Source: Microbacterium bovistercoris (GTDB taxonomy: Bacteria > Actinomycetota > Actinomycetes > Actinomycetales > Microbacteriaceae). Taken from it: DNA of 64,000 nt. Below the pieces are notes generated by a model. That model searched no databases and was not told the DNA's origin. It was given only the letters and a program-made list of their open reading frames with translations. Where the stretch lies: positions 62,001 through 126,000 of the forward strand of contig NZ_QUAB01000044.1 in the NCBI RefSeq assembly GCF_003387575.1, in the 5' to 3' direction. This document shows positions 8,056 to 17,885 of this stretch, in pieces; positions within the stretch are counted from its first letter, which is position 1, and every line of letters begins with the position of its first letter. A program made the translations under genes and the position numbers.

Positions 8056-11000
8056 TCAACCTCGATCGGCGCCGACCAGGCGGGCGAAGGCACTGAGCCG
8101 GGCGACGCCCTCGGGAGTCCAGGGCAGGTCGTCGAGCAGGGCCGGCGAATGCACCAGGTAGGCGACGCTCTTCGCACGCGAGATCGCGACGTTCAGCCGG
8201 TTCTGCAACAGCAGGAACTCGGGTCCACGCGGAGCATCCCGCCCACTCGAGGCGGCGAGGGAGGTGATCGAGACCACCGCCTCCTTCCCCTGGAAGTTGT
8301 CGACCGTTCCGACGGCCACCCGCTCGAACCCGGCGGCGACGAGCGACTCGTGGATGAGCTGCTTCTGCGCGTTGTACGGCGCGACGACGATGATGTCCTC
8401 CTGCTGGAGCGGCCGCGGCGCGGCATCCGCCATTCCGTCGGTGTATGTGCGGCCGAGCAGATCTCGCACGATGCGCACCACTTCGCGGGCCTCCTCGGAC
8501 GACTGCGTGGCGTTGCCGCGATGCCTCACCGGCACGACGTGCAGGCCGGGCTCTACACCGTCGACCACACGGCCCTCGGTGCCGGGTGCCGAGGCGAGCT
8601 GACCGGCGTATGCCAGCCGGGAGACGGGCTCTGCGACAGCCGGATGCATCCGCCATGACGTCGCGAGGAAGTAGCCGTGCGCCGGGTCGATGACCTGCCT
8701 GCCCGCCATCACCCAGCCCAGTGCGGAGGTGTCGACCGGTTCGGGGTGGGTGCCCTGGCTGACCTGCGGCAGCTGCTGCGGGTCGCCGAGCAGCAGCAGA
8801 CGCTGCGCGCCTGCTGCGACGGCGATGGTCGAGGCGAGCGAGAACTGGCCCGCCTCGTCGATGACGAGGAGGTCGAGAGCTCCCCGGTCGACGCGTCGGG
8901 TGTTGGCGAAGTCCCAGGCGGTGCCGCCGACGACGAAGCCCTCCGGGTGCTCGGCGATGAACGCCGCCATCCCGTCCTTGGGGATCACCGTGTACGAGGG
9001 ATCCGATTCGCCGTCCTTCGGGCTCTTCGCCACCTGCTTCGCCGGGACTCCGTCGGCGACGACGCGCTCGAGCAGCGTCTCGACGATCGCGTGCGACTGC
9101 GCGACCACGCCGACCTTGAAGCCGTGATCGCGCACGAGGCGGGCGATGACCTGTGAACCGGTGAAGGTCTTGCCGGTACCGGGCGGGCCCTGCACGGCGA
9201 TGTAGCTGCGGTCGAGGTCGAGGACGCCGCGGACGATCGCCTCGATCGTGCGGTCGTCGGCTTCGCCGGTCACCTCGGGCAGCGGGGCGCCGGAGCGCGT
9301 GCGCGGTACGGCCCTGCGCAGGATGTCGGTGGCCGCGTCGTGCGGGAACGCCGGGGCGGTCCGGTGCACCGACTCCGCCCACTCCTCGATCGCCCTCTGC
9401 TGGTTTCCGACGTTGGGGGGCGACGCCGGAGCGAGCGCGATCGGCAGCGCGGACCAGGTCTCGCCCTGCACGGCCCGCTCGCGGATCACGTAGCCGTCGT
9501 CGAGCACCTCCGCGACCTCGACCTCGTGCGGCACCTGGATCACGCGTGAAGGTGCTTCGAGGAAGAACGGCGCCGGCATCGGGTACAGCGCGAACGGCCG
9601 CCCGCCGACGCCGAGAGTGCTGCCCGGTGCGACCTCACCGCGCAGCTCGACGAGTCGGGTGAGTGAGCGCCCACTTTCGCCCATGCCCCAGTCCTCCCGC
9701 ACCGTGCTCCGCGCAATGTCGATGCGCAGCACGTCGCGGGTGCTCTCCCACATGGACACCGGCTCGCGGAGGCGCTGGAAGTGCGACTGCCAGAAGCTCT
9801 TCGTCTCGCGCGGGTGGTAGTCGATGGCCGCGGCGGCGACCCGGTAGACCTCGGCGTCGGCCTCCTCCGCGGCATCCGCCGCGTCGCCCATCAGCGCGAC
9901 CGAGAGCGGTGACGGCTCGTATGCGCGCGTCTCGGGCTCGTCGGGCGGCGCGGGCAGCACGCCTTCCTGCTTCGCGAGGCCGATCAGCCAGTCGCGCAGG
10001 CGGCGGGTCGACACGCAGTCGTAGCGGTTGTAGTCGGCCAGGTCGTCGAGGATGCCGCGCGCCTCGGCATCCTGCCCGGCGGCGAGCAGTTCGCGCGCCT
10101 GGACGTACTTGACGATCGAGTCGTCGCCCTTCTGCACGTCGCTGGTGCGCACCTCGGCGCCCATGTACAGCGGTTCGAGCTTCTTGATCGAGTAGGAGCG
10201 CGACCCGACGCGCACCGATCGCAGCACGAGCGGATAGAGGTCGACGAACACGCCCTCGCGCAGCAGCCGGTCGACGTCGGCCTCGCCGACGCCGTATCGG
10301 GCCGCCATCGCCGAGAGGTGCGAGGTCTCGTAGGGCGCGTAGTGGTAGATGTGCATGTCGGGGTGGGTCTGCCGGCGCAGCTTCACGAACTCGAGGAAGT
10401 CGAGCAGCGCCTGCTTCTCGTCGGCGAACGTGTGCGCCCACAGCGCGGAGTACTGCTCGGCGTTGTCGATCCAGCCGAACAGGTAGTCGATGCCCCAGTC
10501 GGGCTTCTCCCCCGCGTCGAGAACCGCCTCGGTGTACAGCGGGTCGCCCTCGAAGTCGAAGAAGATGTCGCCCCTGCTGGGGCGCGGCATGAGGCCGATC
10601 GCGTTCGAGGACACCAGCTCGAACGGTGGCGGACCGGTGGGGTCGTCCACGACGCCGAGCTGCAGGCGCGCCTGCGCGCGCAGCGACTGGAACGTGTCGG
10701 TGTTCATGCCGTCCGGGGCATCAGATGCGCCCGCGAGATCGTCGATCGTGCGGATGCCGGCGGCACGCAGCCGTTGGCGCTGCACGGGGCGCATCCGCGC
10801 GACCATCAGCAGGTCGCGATGTTCGAGCACCTGCTCTTCGCAGGTCGCGCAGCGTCCGCAGGCGGTGATCTGCAGGTCGCCGCGGTCGTCTCCCCAGGCG
10901 AGCGGTGCCCCGGCGGCGCCGTCGTCGATGCGCCGATCGGCGATGAGCGCGCGCAGCCGCGCGCGCCGCACATGGAACAGCGGCAGCAGGTCGTCGACGA

Positions 11001-11574
11001 GGTGGACGCTGGTCGTGCCGTCGCCGAGCAGGAGGTCGACCTCGTCGGCACGCGGGATGCCGAGGCGGTCGAGCTGATCGACGTATGCCGCGAGCTGCAT
11101 GAGCGCGGTTACCCGTGCGGTGCGCGCGAGCTTGGTGTCCTGCACCCGCCAACGCCGGTCTGTGTCGCGACGCAGGAAGTCGGCGAAGCCGACGAACTCG
11201 TCCGTCGCGAACGCCGCCTGGAACACGACGGATGCGTCCGATCGCAGTGCCCGCTCGGTTTCGGCGACGACCGTGGCGAGCGCGTCGGCGTCGGTGGACG
11301 ACACCTTCGGCAGCTCGACGACGCCTCGCCCGGCGTCCACAGAGGTACCGAGGTCGTCGATGTACCGTTCGAGCGTGCGGCGCTCGTGCACGTCTCCGAG
11401 CTGCGCGGCACGGGCCAGTGTCGCGTCTTCGAGCTCTTCGACAGCGGGAACCCGGCCGAGCTTGGCGTCGAGGGCGCGGGCCCAGGCGAACTCGCACTCG
11501 GCCGCCGCCTTCAGGTCGCTCGCGCTCCAGACGACCCTCGTCGCGACGTTCTGCTCCGACCTGATGACCCGCAC
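8056..11574 (-). CDS. TM0106-type RecB-like nuclease fused to a Dna2/UPF1-like helicase
   Basis: This 1172-residue protein joins two modules. The N-terminal half has a RecB/Cas4-like layout, with a Cys cluster CGRCATCEEQ near residue 237 and an acidic nuclease core DIFFDFEGDPLYTE near residue 340. The C-terminal half is a superfamily 1 helicase: Walker A GPPGTGKT near residue 795, DEAGQFS for Walker B, VDNFQGKE and NRLNVAISRAK for motifs V and VI. Such proteins are thought to act in DNA repair or RNA/DNA processing; the exact role is not established. Its own 5' end faces a short 86-bp gap before nadE. Confidence 0.88.
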   Translation of the reverse strand: MRVIRSEQNVATRVVWSASDLKAAAECEFAWARALDAKLGRVPAVEELEDATLARAAQLGDVHERRTLERYIDDLGTSVDAGRGVVELPKVSSTDADALATVVAETERALRSDASVVFQAAFATDEFVGFADFLRRDTDRRWRVQDTKLARTARVTALMQLAAYVDQLDRLGIPRADEVDLLLGDGTTSVHLVDDLLPLFHVRRARLRALIADRRIDDGAAGAPLAWGDDRGDLQITACGRCATCEEQVLEHRDLLMVARMRPVQRQRLRAAGIRTIDDLAGASDAPDGMNTDTFQSLRAQARLQLGVVDDPTGPPPFELVSSNAIGLMPRPSRGDIFFDFEGDPLYTEAVLDAGEKPDWGIDYLFGWIDNAEQYSALWAHTFADEKQALLDFLEFVKLRRQTHPDMHIYHYAPYETSHLSAMAARYGVGEADVDRLLREGVFVDLYPLVLRSVRVGSRSYSIKKLEPLYMGAEVRTSDVQKGDDSIVKYVQARELLAAGQDAEARGILDDLADYNRYDCVSTRRLRDWLIGLAKQEGVLPAPPDEPETRAYEPSPLSVALMGDAADAAEEADAEVYRVAAAAIDYHPRETKSFWQSHFQRLREPVSMWESTRDVLRIDIARSTVREDWGMGESGRSLTRLVELRGEVAPGSTLGVGGRPFALYPMPAPFFLEAPSRVIQVPHEVEVAEVLDDGYVIRERAVQGETWSALPIALAPASPPNVGNQQRAIEEWAESVHRTAPAFPHDAATDILRRAVPRTRSGAPLPEVTGEADDRTIEAIVRGVLDLDRSYIAVQGPPGTGKTFTGSQVIARLVRDHGFKVGVVAQSHAIVETLLERVVADGVPAKQVAKSPKDGESDPSYTVIPKDGMAAFIAEHPEGFVVGGTAWDFANTRRVDRGALDLLVIDEAGQFSLASTIAVAAGAQRLLLLGDPQQLPQVSQGTHPEPVDTSALGWVMAGRQVIDPAHGYFLATSWRMHPAVAEPVSRLAYAGQLASAPGTEGRVVDGVEPGLHVVPVRHRGNATQSSEEAREVVRIVRDLLGRTYTDGMADAAPRPLQQEDIIVVAPYNAQKQLIHESLVAAGFERVAVGTVDNFQGKEAVVSITSLAASSGRDAPRGPEFLLLQNRLNVAISRAKSVAYLVHSPALLDDLPWTPEGVARLSAFARLVGADRG

Positions 11575-11660
11575 GGATGCCCCTCTCTGCTGCCTGTTCC
11601 GAGGCTATCGGCAGGGTGGGACACTGCGACGAGCTCGGTGCACCGCATCCGGATCCGGGC

Positions 11661-12479
11661 TCAGCGCCACCAGGTGTCGTCGGGAGTCACCGGCAGGTGC
11701 CGCTTGTGCCGTGTCGCCAGGTACTTCCCCTCGATGCGGGTCGCGACGTCGTCCGAGACCGGGCGCTGCTCGAGGTAGTCGTCGATCTGCTCGTACGTCA
11801 GGCCGAGCTCGTCCTCATCGGCGCGGCCGGGCTGCCCGTCCAGCAGGTCCGCTGTGGGGACCTTCAGGTACAGCCGCTCAGGTGCGCCGAGCTCGCGCAG
11901 CAGTGCGCGGCCCTGTCTCTTGCTCAGGCCGGACAAGGGCAGCAGGTCGGCCGCTCCGTCGCCGAACTTCGTGTAGAAGCCGGTCACGGCCTCCGCGGCG
12001 TGATCGGTGCCGATCACCAGCATCCGGTCGTGCCCGGCGAGGGCGAACTGGGTCACCATGCGGATGCGGGCCTTGATGTTGCCCCGGTTGAAGTCGGTGA
12101 TATCCGCGCCGAGCGCGTTCTCGATGTCCTTCTCGACGCCGTCGACGCCGTTCTGGATGTTCACCTCCACGACGCGGTCGGCCGCGATGAACTCGAGCGC
12201 CGCCACGGCGTCGTCGGCATCGTGCTGCACCCGATACGGCAGCCGCACGGCGAGGAACGACGCATCGCCGCCCTCGGCGCGTACCCGTTCGACGGCGAGC
12301 TGCGCGAGCCGGCCTGCCAGGGTCGAGTCCTGTCCACCCGAGATGCCGAGCACGAACCCCTTGGCCCCGGTGGCGGCCAGGTAGTCGGCGAGGAAGCCGA
12401 TCCTCGCGTCGATCTCGGCGCGCGGGTCGATCTCGGTCTTGACTCCGAGCGCCTCGGCGATCTGCTGCTGCATGGTCAC
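11661..12479 (-). CDS. nadE: NH3-dependent NAD+ synthetase
   Basis: NadE adenylates nicotinic acid adenine dinucleotide and amidates it to NAD+. The 272-residue protein has the ATP-pyrophosphatase P-loop SGGQDST near residue 45 and matches the short, ammonia-dependent form (no glutaminase domain). I choose GTG at 12479, not the ATG at 12485, because AAGGAGG directly abuts that ATG but lies about 6 nt before the GTG, and the resulting start [12 protein letters not shown] parallels the E. coli NadE start MTLQQQ. Confidence 0.93.
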   Translation of the reverse strand: MTMQQQIAEALGVKTEIDPRAEIDARIGFLADYLAATGAKGFVLGISGGQDSTLAGRLAQLAVERVRAEGGDASFLAVRLPYRVQHDADDAVAALEFIAADRVVEVNIQNGVDGVEKDIENALGADITDFNRGNIKARIRMVTQFALAGHDRMLVIGTDHAAEAVTGFYTKFGDGAADLLPLSGLSKRQGRALLRELGAPERLYLKVPTADLLDGQPGRADEDELGLTYEQIDDYLEQRPVSDDVATRIEGKYLATRHKRHLPVTPDDTWWR

Positions 12480-12531
12480 TGGCATCCTCCTTCGACGATG
12501 TACCCCAGTCTGTACCTGAGAGGATGGATGC

Positions 12532-13089
12532 GTGAAACTCCTCGTCGCCGCCCTCGCCTCAGAGCTGCAGGCATTCCCCGCCGAACTCCCCGGTTTCGAC
12601 CGACTCGTCACCGGCCCGGGCAAGCTCAAGGCGGCCTACGGCCTGACCCGCGCGCTCGACGCCGCGAAGTACGACGAGATCGTCGTGGTCGGCACCGCCG
12701 GCGCCGTCGACGACGACCTGGACTCGGGCGTCTACGAGGTCAGCGCCGCGATCCAGCACGACGTGCAGGACCTGGACGGCGTCGTCGGGCAGCACGTCTC
12801 GCTGCCTTCGCACGTGGAGACCGGCCGCAACGGACACACGATCGCAACCGGTGACATCTTCGTCGACGACGCCGACGCCGTGGCCCGCATCCGCTCCCTC
12901 GGCGGGGTGCTCGTCGACATGGAGACGTTCTCGTTCATCTGGGTCGCGCAGCAGTTCGACGTGCCGATCCGCGTGCTGAGGGCGGTCTCCGACCGTGCAC
13001 AGGACGGCGCGACGCAGCTCTGGGACGAGGTCGTGGCCTCGTGCAGCGCGCAGCTCTGGGCGCGCATGAAGGACGAGTACGCGCTCTAG
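12532..13089 (+). CDS. Nucleoside phosphorylase/MTA-SAH nucleosidase-like protein
   Basis: The 185-residue protein belongs to the PNP/UDP phosphorylase fold: VVVGTAGAV binds phosphate or ribose, [12 protein letters not shown] supplies the Met-Glu ribose-binding pair, and VSDRAQDG holds the purine-binding Asp. It is shorter than typical MTA/SAH nucleosidases (about 230 residues), lacking part of the central region, so substrate and activity are uncertain. The start is GTG. Its stop TAG shares bases with the stop of convergent sbcC (CTAG). Confidence 0.75.
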   Translation: MKLLVAALASELQAFPAELPGFDRLVTGPGKLKAAYGLTRALDAAKYDEIVVVGTAGAVDDDLDSGVYEVSAAIQHDVQDLDGVVGQHVSLPSHVETGRNGHTIATGDIFVDDADAVARIRSLGGVLVDMETFSFIWVAQQFDVPIRVLRAVSDRAQDGATQLWDEVVASCSAQLWARMKDEYAL

Positions 13090-16000
13090 ACAGGCACGTC
13101 GATCACGCTCGGCCCGTCGGGCAGCGTCCGCACGGTGAGCTGAGCGGGTATCTGCTCCTGCATCGCCTCGACGTGACTGATCACGCCGACGGTCCGGCCG
13201 CCCTGACGCAACTCGTCGAGGGTGCGCATCGCGATCTCGAGGGAGTCGGCGTCGAGTGACCCGAACCCCTCGTCGATGAAAAGCGTGTCGAGGCGGATGC
13301 CGCCGGCCCTGGATGTGACGACCTCGGCGAGTCCGAGCGCGAGGGCGAGCGAAGACAGGAACGTCTCGCCACCCGACAGTGAGCGCGCAGGTCTGGTCTG
13401 TCCGGTGAAGGCGTCGAAGACGACGATGCCCAGACCGGATGCCGCGCCGCGAGCCGCCAGGGCGTCGGAATGCCGCAGGTGGTAGCGCCCGGCGGACATG
13501 TCGTGCAGTCGAAGGTTGGCGGCGTCGACGATCTCCTCGAGCTCGGCGGCGAGCACGAACGTCTCGAGGTTCATCTTGTGCGTGTTCGCGCCGCGTCCGG
13601 CGAGGGTGTCGGCGAGGCCGCGCAGCACGTCGTACTCGGCCTGCTGCTCGGCGCCCGCGGCGTGCTCGGATGCCGCCGTGTCGGCCAGCCCGCGCAGCTG
13701 CGTCACCGTACCCCGCGTGCGGTTGGCGGCGTCGACCGCGGTCAGCCAGGCGCCACGGGCGTCGGCGGCCGCCCGCTCGGCTGGGGCGAGGTCGATCTGC
13801 TCCTCCGGCAGCGTACGCAGCTCGAGGTCGAGCAGGATCGCACGCTCCTTGCCGAGCGCGACGGCGTGCGCGGTGATCCGGTCGTCGAGGGCGGTGAGCT
13901 CGGCGGGCGCGAGCAGGGCCGACTCGGCGGCGGTGTACTCGTCGAACGGCGAGTGCTGCAGGGCGGAGCTGCGATCCGCCAGCGCCTCGGATGCCGCGGT
14001 CGCGCGCGCCGCGCGCACGTCGATCGCCTCGGCGAGAGCACCCGCGTCGGAGGTCTGTTCGGTCACCAGCGCGATGCGCGCCGCCACCGACGCATGCTCC
14101 GACCTCGCCTCCGCGATGATCGCGTCCGCCTGGTACGCGGACTGCTCGGCGAGGGCCAGTTGCTCACGCGCCCCGGAGAGCCGCTGTTCGGCCTCGGCAC
14201 GGCGCTGCTCGTTCTGATCTCGGCGGACTGTGACCGCCTGCAGCTCGGCATCGAGTCGCACGACCTGCTCGGCCGCCGCGCGGGCGGCTGCCAGCTCTTT
14301 CGTCGCGGTCTCGAGCTCGGCCGCGGCCTGCTCGGGCGTGCGGCCGTCGGCACGTTCGCGCACCGCGGCGAGAGCGGCCCGCACAGCCGATTCGTGCTCG
14401 GACGCCGTACGCTCCGCACCGGCCGCGGCGTCGCGCGATGCCTCGGCTTCGTCGATGTCGTCAGCCGAGACCGGGTCGGCGTGCTCAGCGGGGCGGGGAT
14501 GCTCGGTCGCTCCGCAGACCGCACAGGCCTCGCCGGGGACCAGCGCCGTCGCCAGCTCGCCCGCGATGCCGTCCAGTCGTCGCCGCCGGAGCGCCGCGAG
14601 CGCGCTCTGCGCCTCGGCGTGCGCGGCGCTGGCCTTGACGACGGCGCGCTCGGCCTCGGCCTGCGCTGCGGTCTGTCGATCGACGTCGGCAGCCGCGGTC
14701 CGGCGCCGTTCGGCGTCGGCCTTCGCCCGGGTGAGATCGTCGACGCGATCCGCCTGCCGGCGGGCGGTGTCACGGCGTGCGGTGAGCTCCGCGAGCTGAG
14801 CGGGGAGCTCGTCCCGTTCCCGCTCCACAGCGGCCAGGGCCTCCGCGGCGTCGTCGACGGCCTGACGGGCGGATGCCACGGCGGCGGTGCGCTCGGCGGC
14901 CTGCCGCTCCAGCTCGGCGGCGTGCTTCCATGCTCCGATCTCGCCGGTGCGGGCTGCTGCCCAGGCGCGGAGTGCCGCGGCTTCGGGGTCGCGGTCGGCC
15001 TCGGCGAGTTCCGTCGCACCGCGCTCGCTCGACGCGCCTGGCGCCCGGCCGACCTCAGGCGCCCCGGTCCCGTCGGTCTCGCCGCGCTCACTCGACGCGC
15101 CCTGGGCGACGGCGCGCTTCATGAGCTCGTGGCCCTCGGGCGAAGGCGCGACGGCGATGCCGTGGGCCTCCCAGGTCGCACGGGCGCCGGCCTCGGCCTC
15201 CGCGGCGACCCCGTGCGCCTTCTCGGCGCGGGTCGCGGCCTGGATGACGCTGCGCAGGCCTTCGGCGGCCCGCGCCCGATCGCGATGCTCCTTCGCCTCG
15301 GCGATCTCCGCCGCCTGCGCCTCCAGGGCGTCGAGCGCTGCGCGTGCCCGATCGCGCTCCGTCTGCGCCTGGCGGAGCTCCTTGAGTTCGGCGAGACCGG
15401 CATCAGCCGCCACGAGGCGCCCCTCGGCCTGGTCGCGCTCGGCATCCATCCGCTCGGAGCGGTATTCCCCGCGGGCGAGCGCGCGACGCAGCGCCTCGAT
15501 CCGCTCGTCGAAGCCCGCACCAGCCGCAGGTTGCTCGTCGTCCCCGCCGAGCTCTGCGTCGGCGACGAGGCCCTCGGCCTGCTCCAGGCGCGCGCCCACC
15601 GTCGCGCGACGCGCGACGAGAGCCTGCTCGGCGGCCCGGCGACGCTCATCGAACCGTGACTGATAGTCCTCGAAGCGCTCCGTCCCGAACAGCCGGCGCA
15701 GCAGCTTCTGCCGGTCGCGACTGTCGGAGAGCAGGAAGTCGGCGAACCGGTTCTGCGCGAGCAGGATCACCTGCAGGAACTGCTCCTGGGTGAGCTGCAG
15801 GATGTCGGAGAGTTCGTTCGCCACGTCGACCGCGCGCGCGGCGCGGCCCACCCACCCGGCATCCGTACGCTCCTCGAGCGCGACCGCGGCGGTCTGCTTG
15901 GTGAGCCCACCGCCGCGCTTCGCCGGGCGGAGATACTCGGGCGAGCGAGTGACCCGGAACCGGCCGGCGACCGTGCTGAACTCGACGACGACCTCGGTGG

Positions 16001-16226
16001 GCTCGTCGGGCTCGCTGTGGTCGCTGCGCAGCCGCTTCTCGCCGCCGTCGTACCGCGGCACGCCGCCGTACAGGCCGAAGCACACCGCGTCGAGGATCGA
16101 CGACTTGCCGGCACCCGTGCGCCCGCCGATGAGGAAGATGCCGTCGTCTGCGAACGCGTCGAAGTCGACGACCTGTCGTGCCCGGAACGGGCCGAAACCC
16201 TCGACCTCCAGGCGATGCAGCCTCAA
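13086..16226 (-). CDS. sbcC: SbcC-type exonuclease ATPase subunit
   Basis: SbcC, with SbcD, processes hairpins and blocked DNA ends. The 1046-residue protein has the SMC/Rad50 layout: Walker A GRTGAGKSSILD near residue 38, long Ala/Glu-rich coiled coils, a zinc hook ACAVCGATEHP near residue 570, ABC signature SLSGGETFLSS and Walker B LFIDEGFGSLD close to the end. In the first coiled coil, about residues 375-404, the sequence changes to Gly/Ser/Thr-rich with two copies of GASSERG 21 residues apart, encoded by a direct DNA repeat (see findings). The start overlaps sbcD by 4 bp. Confidence 0.93.
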   Translation of the reverse strand: MRLHRLEVEGFGPFRARQVVDFDAFADDGIFLIGGRTGAGKSSILDAVCFGLYGGVPRYDGGEKRLRSDHSEPDEPTEVVVEFSTVAGRFRVTRSPEYLRPAKRGGGLTKQTAAVALEERTDAGWVGRAARAVDVANELSDILQLTQEQFLQVILLAQNRFADFLLSDSRDRQKLLRRLFGTERFEDYQSRFDERRRAAEQALVARRATVGARLEQAEGLVADAELGGDDEQPAAGAGFDERIEALRRALARGEYRSERMDAERDQAEGRLVAADAGLAELKELRQAQTERDRARAALDALEAQAAEIAEAKEHRDRARAAEGLRSVIQAATRAEKAHGVAAEAEAGARATWEAHGIAVAPSPEGHELMKRAVAQGASSERGETDGTGAPEVGRAPGASSERGATELAEADRDPEAAALRAWAAARTGEIGAWKHAAELERQAAERTAAVASARQAVDDAAEALAAVERERDELPAQLAELTARRDTARRQADRVDDLTRAKADAERRRTAAADVDRQTAAQAEAERAVVKASAAHAEAQSALAALRRRRLDGIAGELATALVPGEACAVCGATEHPRPAEHADPVSADDIDEAEASRDAAAGAERTASEHESAVRAALAAVRERADGRTPEQAAAELETATKELAAARAAAEQVVRLDAELQAVTVRRDQNEQRRAEAEQRLSGAREQLALAEQSAYQADAIIAEARSEHASVAARIALVTEQTSDAGALAEAIDVRAARATAASEALADRSSALQHSPFDEYTAAESALLAPAELTALDDRITAHAVALGKERAILLDLELRTLPEEQIDLAPAERAAADARGAWLTAVDAANRTRGTVTQLRGLADTAASEHAAGAEQQAEYDVLRGLADTLAGRGANTHKMNLETFVLAAELEEIVDAANLRLHDMSAGRYHLRHSDALAARGAASGLGIVVFDAFTGQTRPARSLSGGETFLSSLALALGLAEVVTSRAGGIRLDTLFIDEGFGSLDADSLEIAMRTLDELRQGGRTVGVISHVEAMQEQIPAQLTVRTLPDGPSVIDVPV
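15019..15101. repeat. Direct repeat with 63-bp period inside sbcC
   Basis: Two 20-nt copies, 15019-15038 and 15082-15101, differ at one base (CCGCGCTC[G/A]CTCGACGCGCC) and start 63 bp apart, which is exactly 21 codons. They encode the two GASSERG segments of SbcC. The words resemble the GAGTGAGCG-type repeats that are scattered in Microbacterium genomes (from general knowledge of the genus), so this looks like a repeat unit carried in frame in a coiled coil. Confidence 0.6.
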
Positions 16227-17377
16227 ACGAGGGCCTCCGCGCGCACGCGGTCATCGAGCACCTCGCGGATCAGGTCCGCCTCGCGTTCGCTCGCTCCCTC
16301 ACCGGCGCGGACGTGCTCGAGGAAGGCCTCGATGCGCTCGGTGTCGGTGACCGCCCCGTGCAGGCGCTGCGCATACGATCGCTCCTCGGCGGCCTCGGCA
16401 CCGACCGGTGCGTGCTGCACCAGTGCGCAGAACGGGAATCGCTCGCGCAGCCGCCGCATCGGCTCGTGCTGCGGCACCGGATCGGTGTAGACCGCGCACA
16501 CCCAGTCGTCGGCGTGCGCGGCGACGTTCTCGTCGGAGAGGATCTCGTCGAGCGGCCCGGTCAGCGTGACCAGCGCCCGCGGCACCGGCAGCGCCAGCCA
16601 CTCGATGGACGCCAGCCCCTCAGCATCCAGCTCGATCAGCCAGGAGCCGCGCTCCTTGTGCTGCTCGCCGAAGCTGTAGTGCAGCGGCGCGCCCGAGTAC
16701 CGCACCCGGTCGCTGAGCCGCTGACGCCCGTGGATATGACCGAGGGCTACGTAGTCGGGGCCGTCGAACACTGCCAGCGGAACGACGTCGAGGCCGCCCT
16801 GGCGCACCTCGCGCTCGAGCCCTGCGGTCGCGTCGACGCCGGCGGCGAAGCAGTGCGCGATCGCGACCGATCGACCGGGATTCTGCGCGATGCCCTCCCG
16901 CACGAGGTCCATCGCGTGCGCCATCGTCTGAGCCTGGGTCTTCAACGAAGCATCCGGCCAGTGCTGCCGCACGATCGCCGGCTCGAGGTACGGGATGCCG
17001 AAGAACCGCACCGGGCCGTGCTCGTCGGCGACCGTCACGGGTGACGCGATCGCTGTGGGGGCGGTCAGCACGTGGATGCCGTCGCGCAGCAGCCGGGAGT
17101 GGAATCCGAGCCGGGCCGCGGAGTCGTGGTTGCCGCTCGTGACGATGACGGTCGCACCTGTCTCGTGCAGCGCCACCAGCGCGTCATCCAGCAGTGTGTA
17201 CGCGGGCGCCGCCGGTGTGGCCGAATCGAACACGTCGCCCGCGACGATCACGACGTCGACGTCGTTCTCGCGCACCTGGGCGACCAGCGCCTCGAGCACG
17301 GCACCGAGCGCGTCGAGCGTGGCATGTCCGTGGAAGGTGCGCCCGATGTGCCAGTCGGAGGTGTGCAGGATTCGCAT
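16223..17377 (-). CDS. sbcD: SbcD-type exonuclease nuclease subunit
   Basis: SbcD is the Mre11-like metallophosphatase nuclease of the SbcCD complex. The 384-residue protein starts MRILHTSDWHIGRTFHG and has the metal-binding motifs VIVAGDVFDS and VIVTSGNHDS, followed by VALGHIHGRQ; all are in the expected order. Its stop overlaps the sbcC start (ATGA), giving the usual sbcDC order. A TACCTT box lies 6 nt upstream of the ATG, consistent with a leaderless transcript. Confidence 0.95.
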   Translation of the reverse strand: MRILHTSDWHIGRTFHGHATLDALGAVLEALVAQVRENDVDVVIVAGDVFDSATPAAPAYTLLDDALVALHETGATVIVTSGNHDSAARLGFHSRLLRDGIHVLTAPTAIASPVTVADEHGPVRFFGIPYLEPAIVRQHWPDASLKTQAQTMAHAMDLVREGIAQNPGRSVAIAHCFAAGVDATAGLEREVRQGGLDVVPLAVFDGPDYVALGHIHGRQRLSDRVRYSGAPLHYSFGEQHKERGSWLIELDAEGLASIEWLALPVPRALVTLTGPLDEILSDENVAAHADDWVCAVYTDPVPQHEPMRRLRERFPFCALVQHAPVGAEAAEERSYAQRLHGAVTDTERIEAFLEHVRAGEGASEREADLIREVLDDRVRAEALV

Positions 17378-17440
17378 ACTCCCAAGGTACGGACGGCCTC
17401 CGACATCGCGCTCGAGGCGTGCCGCCCACGCCCGGAACGC

Positions 17441-17749
17441 CTAGCGCCGGCGCAACAGACCCTGCTTCTCGGGGTGCGCGTCGAACCAGTCCGCGACGTA
17501 CCAGCAGACCGGATCGATCACGCGATCACCGCGGGACTCGATGTCCGCGACAGCACCCTCCGTCACAACGGCGGCATAGCCATGACCGCGGAACGTCGGG
17601 ATCGTGTACGCCCTGGTCAGCGCCACGGTGCGACCGTCGTCGCGATAGTCCAGCACGCTCACGAGCGCGCCGTCATGCATCAGCGTGTAGCGCGAGACGT
17701 CCTTCTCATCCGTCAGCTGGAATCCCTGGGTCTGCGCGTCGATCGTCAC
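17441..17749 (-). CDS. Small GNAT-like N-acetyltransferase (YidJ/CG-type)
   Basis: The 102-residue protein matches the short single-domain GNAT group related to human NATD1: LMHDGALVSVLDYRDDG, then PTFRGHGYAAVVTEGAV as the acetyl-CoA loop, and VCWYVADWFDAHPE near the end. The start is GTG at 17749, with TAGCGT 6 nt upstream. Substrate unknown. Confidence 0.8.
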   Translation of the reverse strand: MTIDAQTQGFQLTDEKDVSRYTLMHDGALVSVLDYRDDGRTVALTRAYTIPTFRGHGYAAVVTEGAVADIESRGDRVIDPVCWYVADWFDAHPEKQGLLRRR

Positions 17750-17849
17750 GGTTCCACGCTACGTCGGAAATCAGGTGCCGGGGCCGTCAGCACGGCCCAC
17801 GACGACCCTGCGCCTGAGTTTCAACGCTCGAGGGCCTCGATGTCACGTT

Positions 17850-17885
17850 TTGACACGGCGGGTCACTATCAGACATAATCCCCCC
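17850..17885 (+). promoter_or_regulatory. Strong sigma-70-type promoter for a leaderless transcript
   Basis: TTGACA at 17850-17855 and CATAAT at 17874-17879 are separated by 18 nt. The expected transcription start, about 7 nt after the -10, falls at the A of the ATG at 17886. This is the best promoter match seen in the window and points directly into the Cys/Met-rich short ORF. Confidence 0.75.

Noticed and set aside
13470..15659. 729-codon ORF on the plus strand opposite sbcC
   Set aside because: It is antisense to a gene with all SbcC motifs; its product is Arg/Gly-rich without any motif, as expected for shadows in 70% GC DNA.
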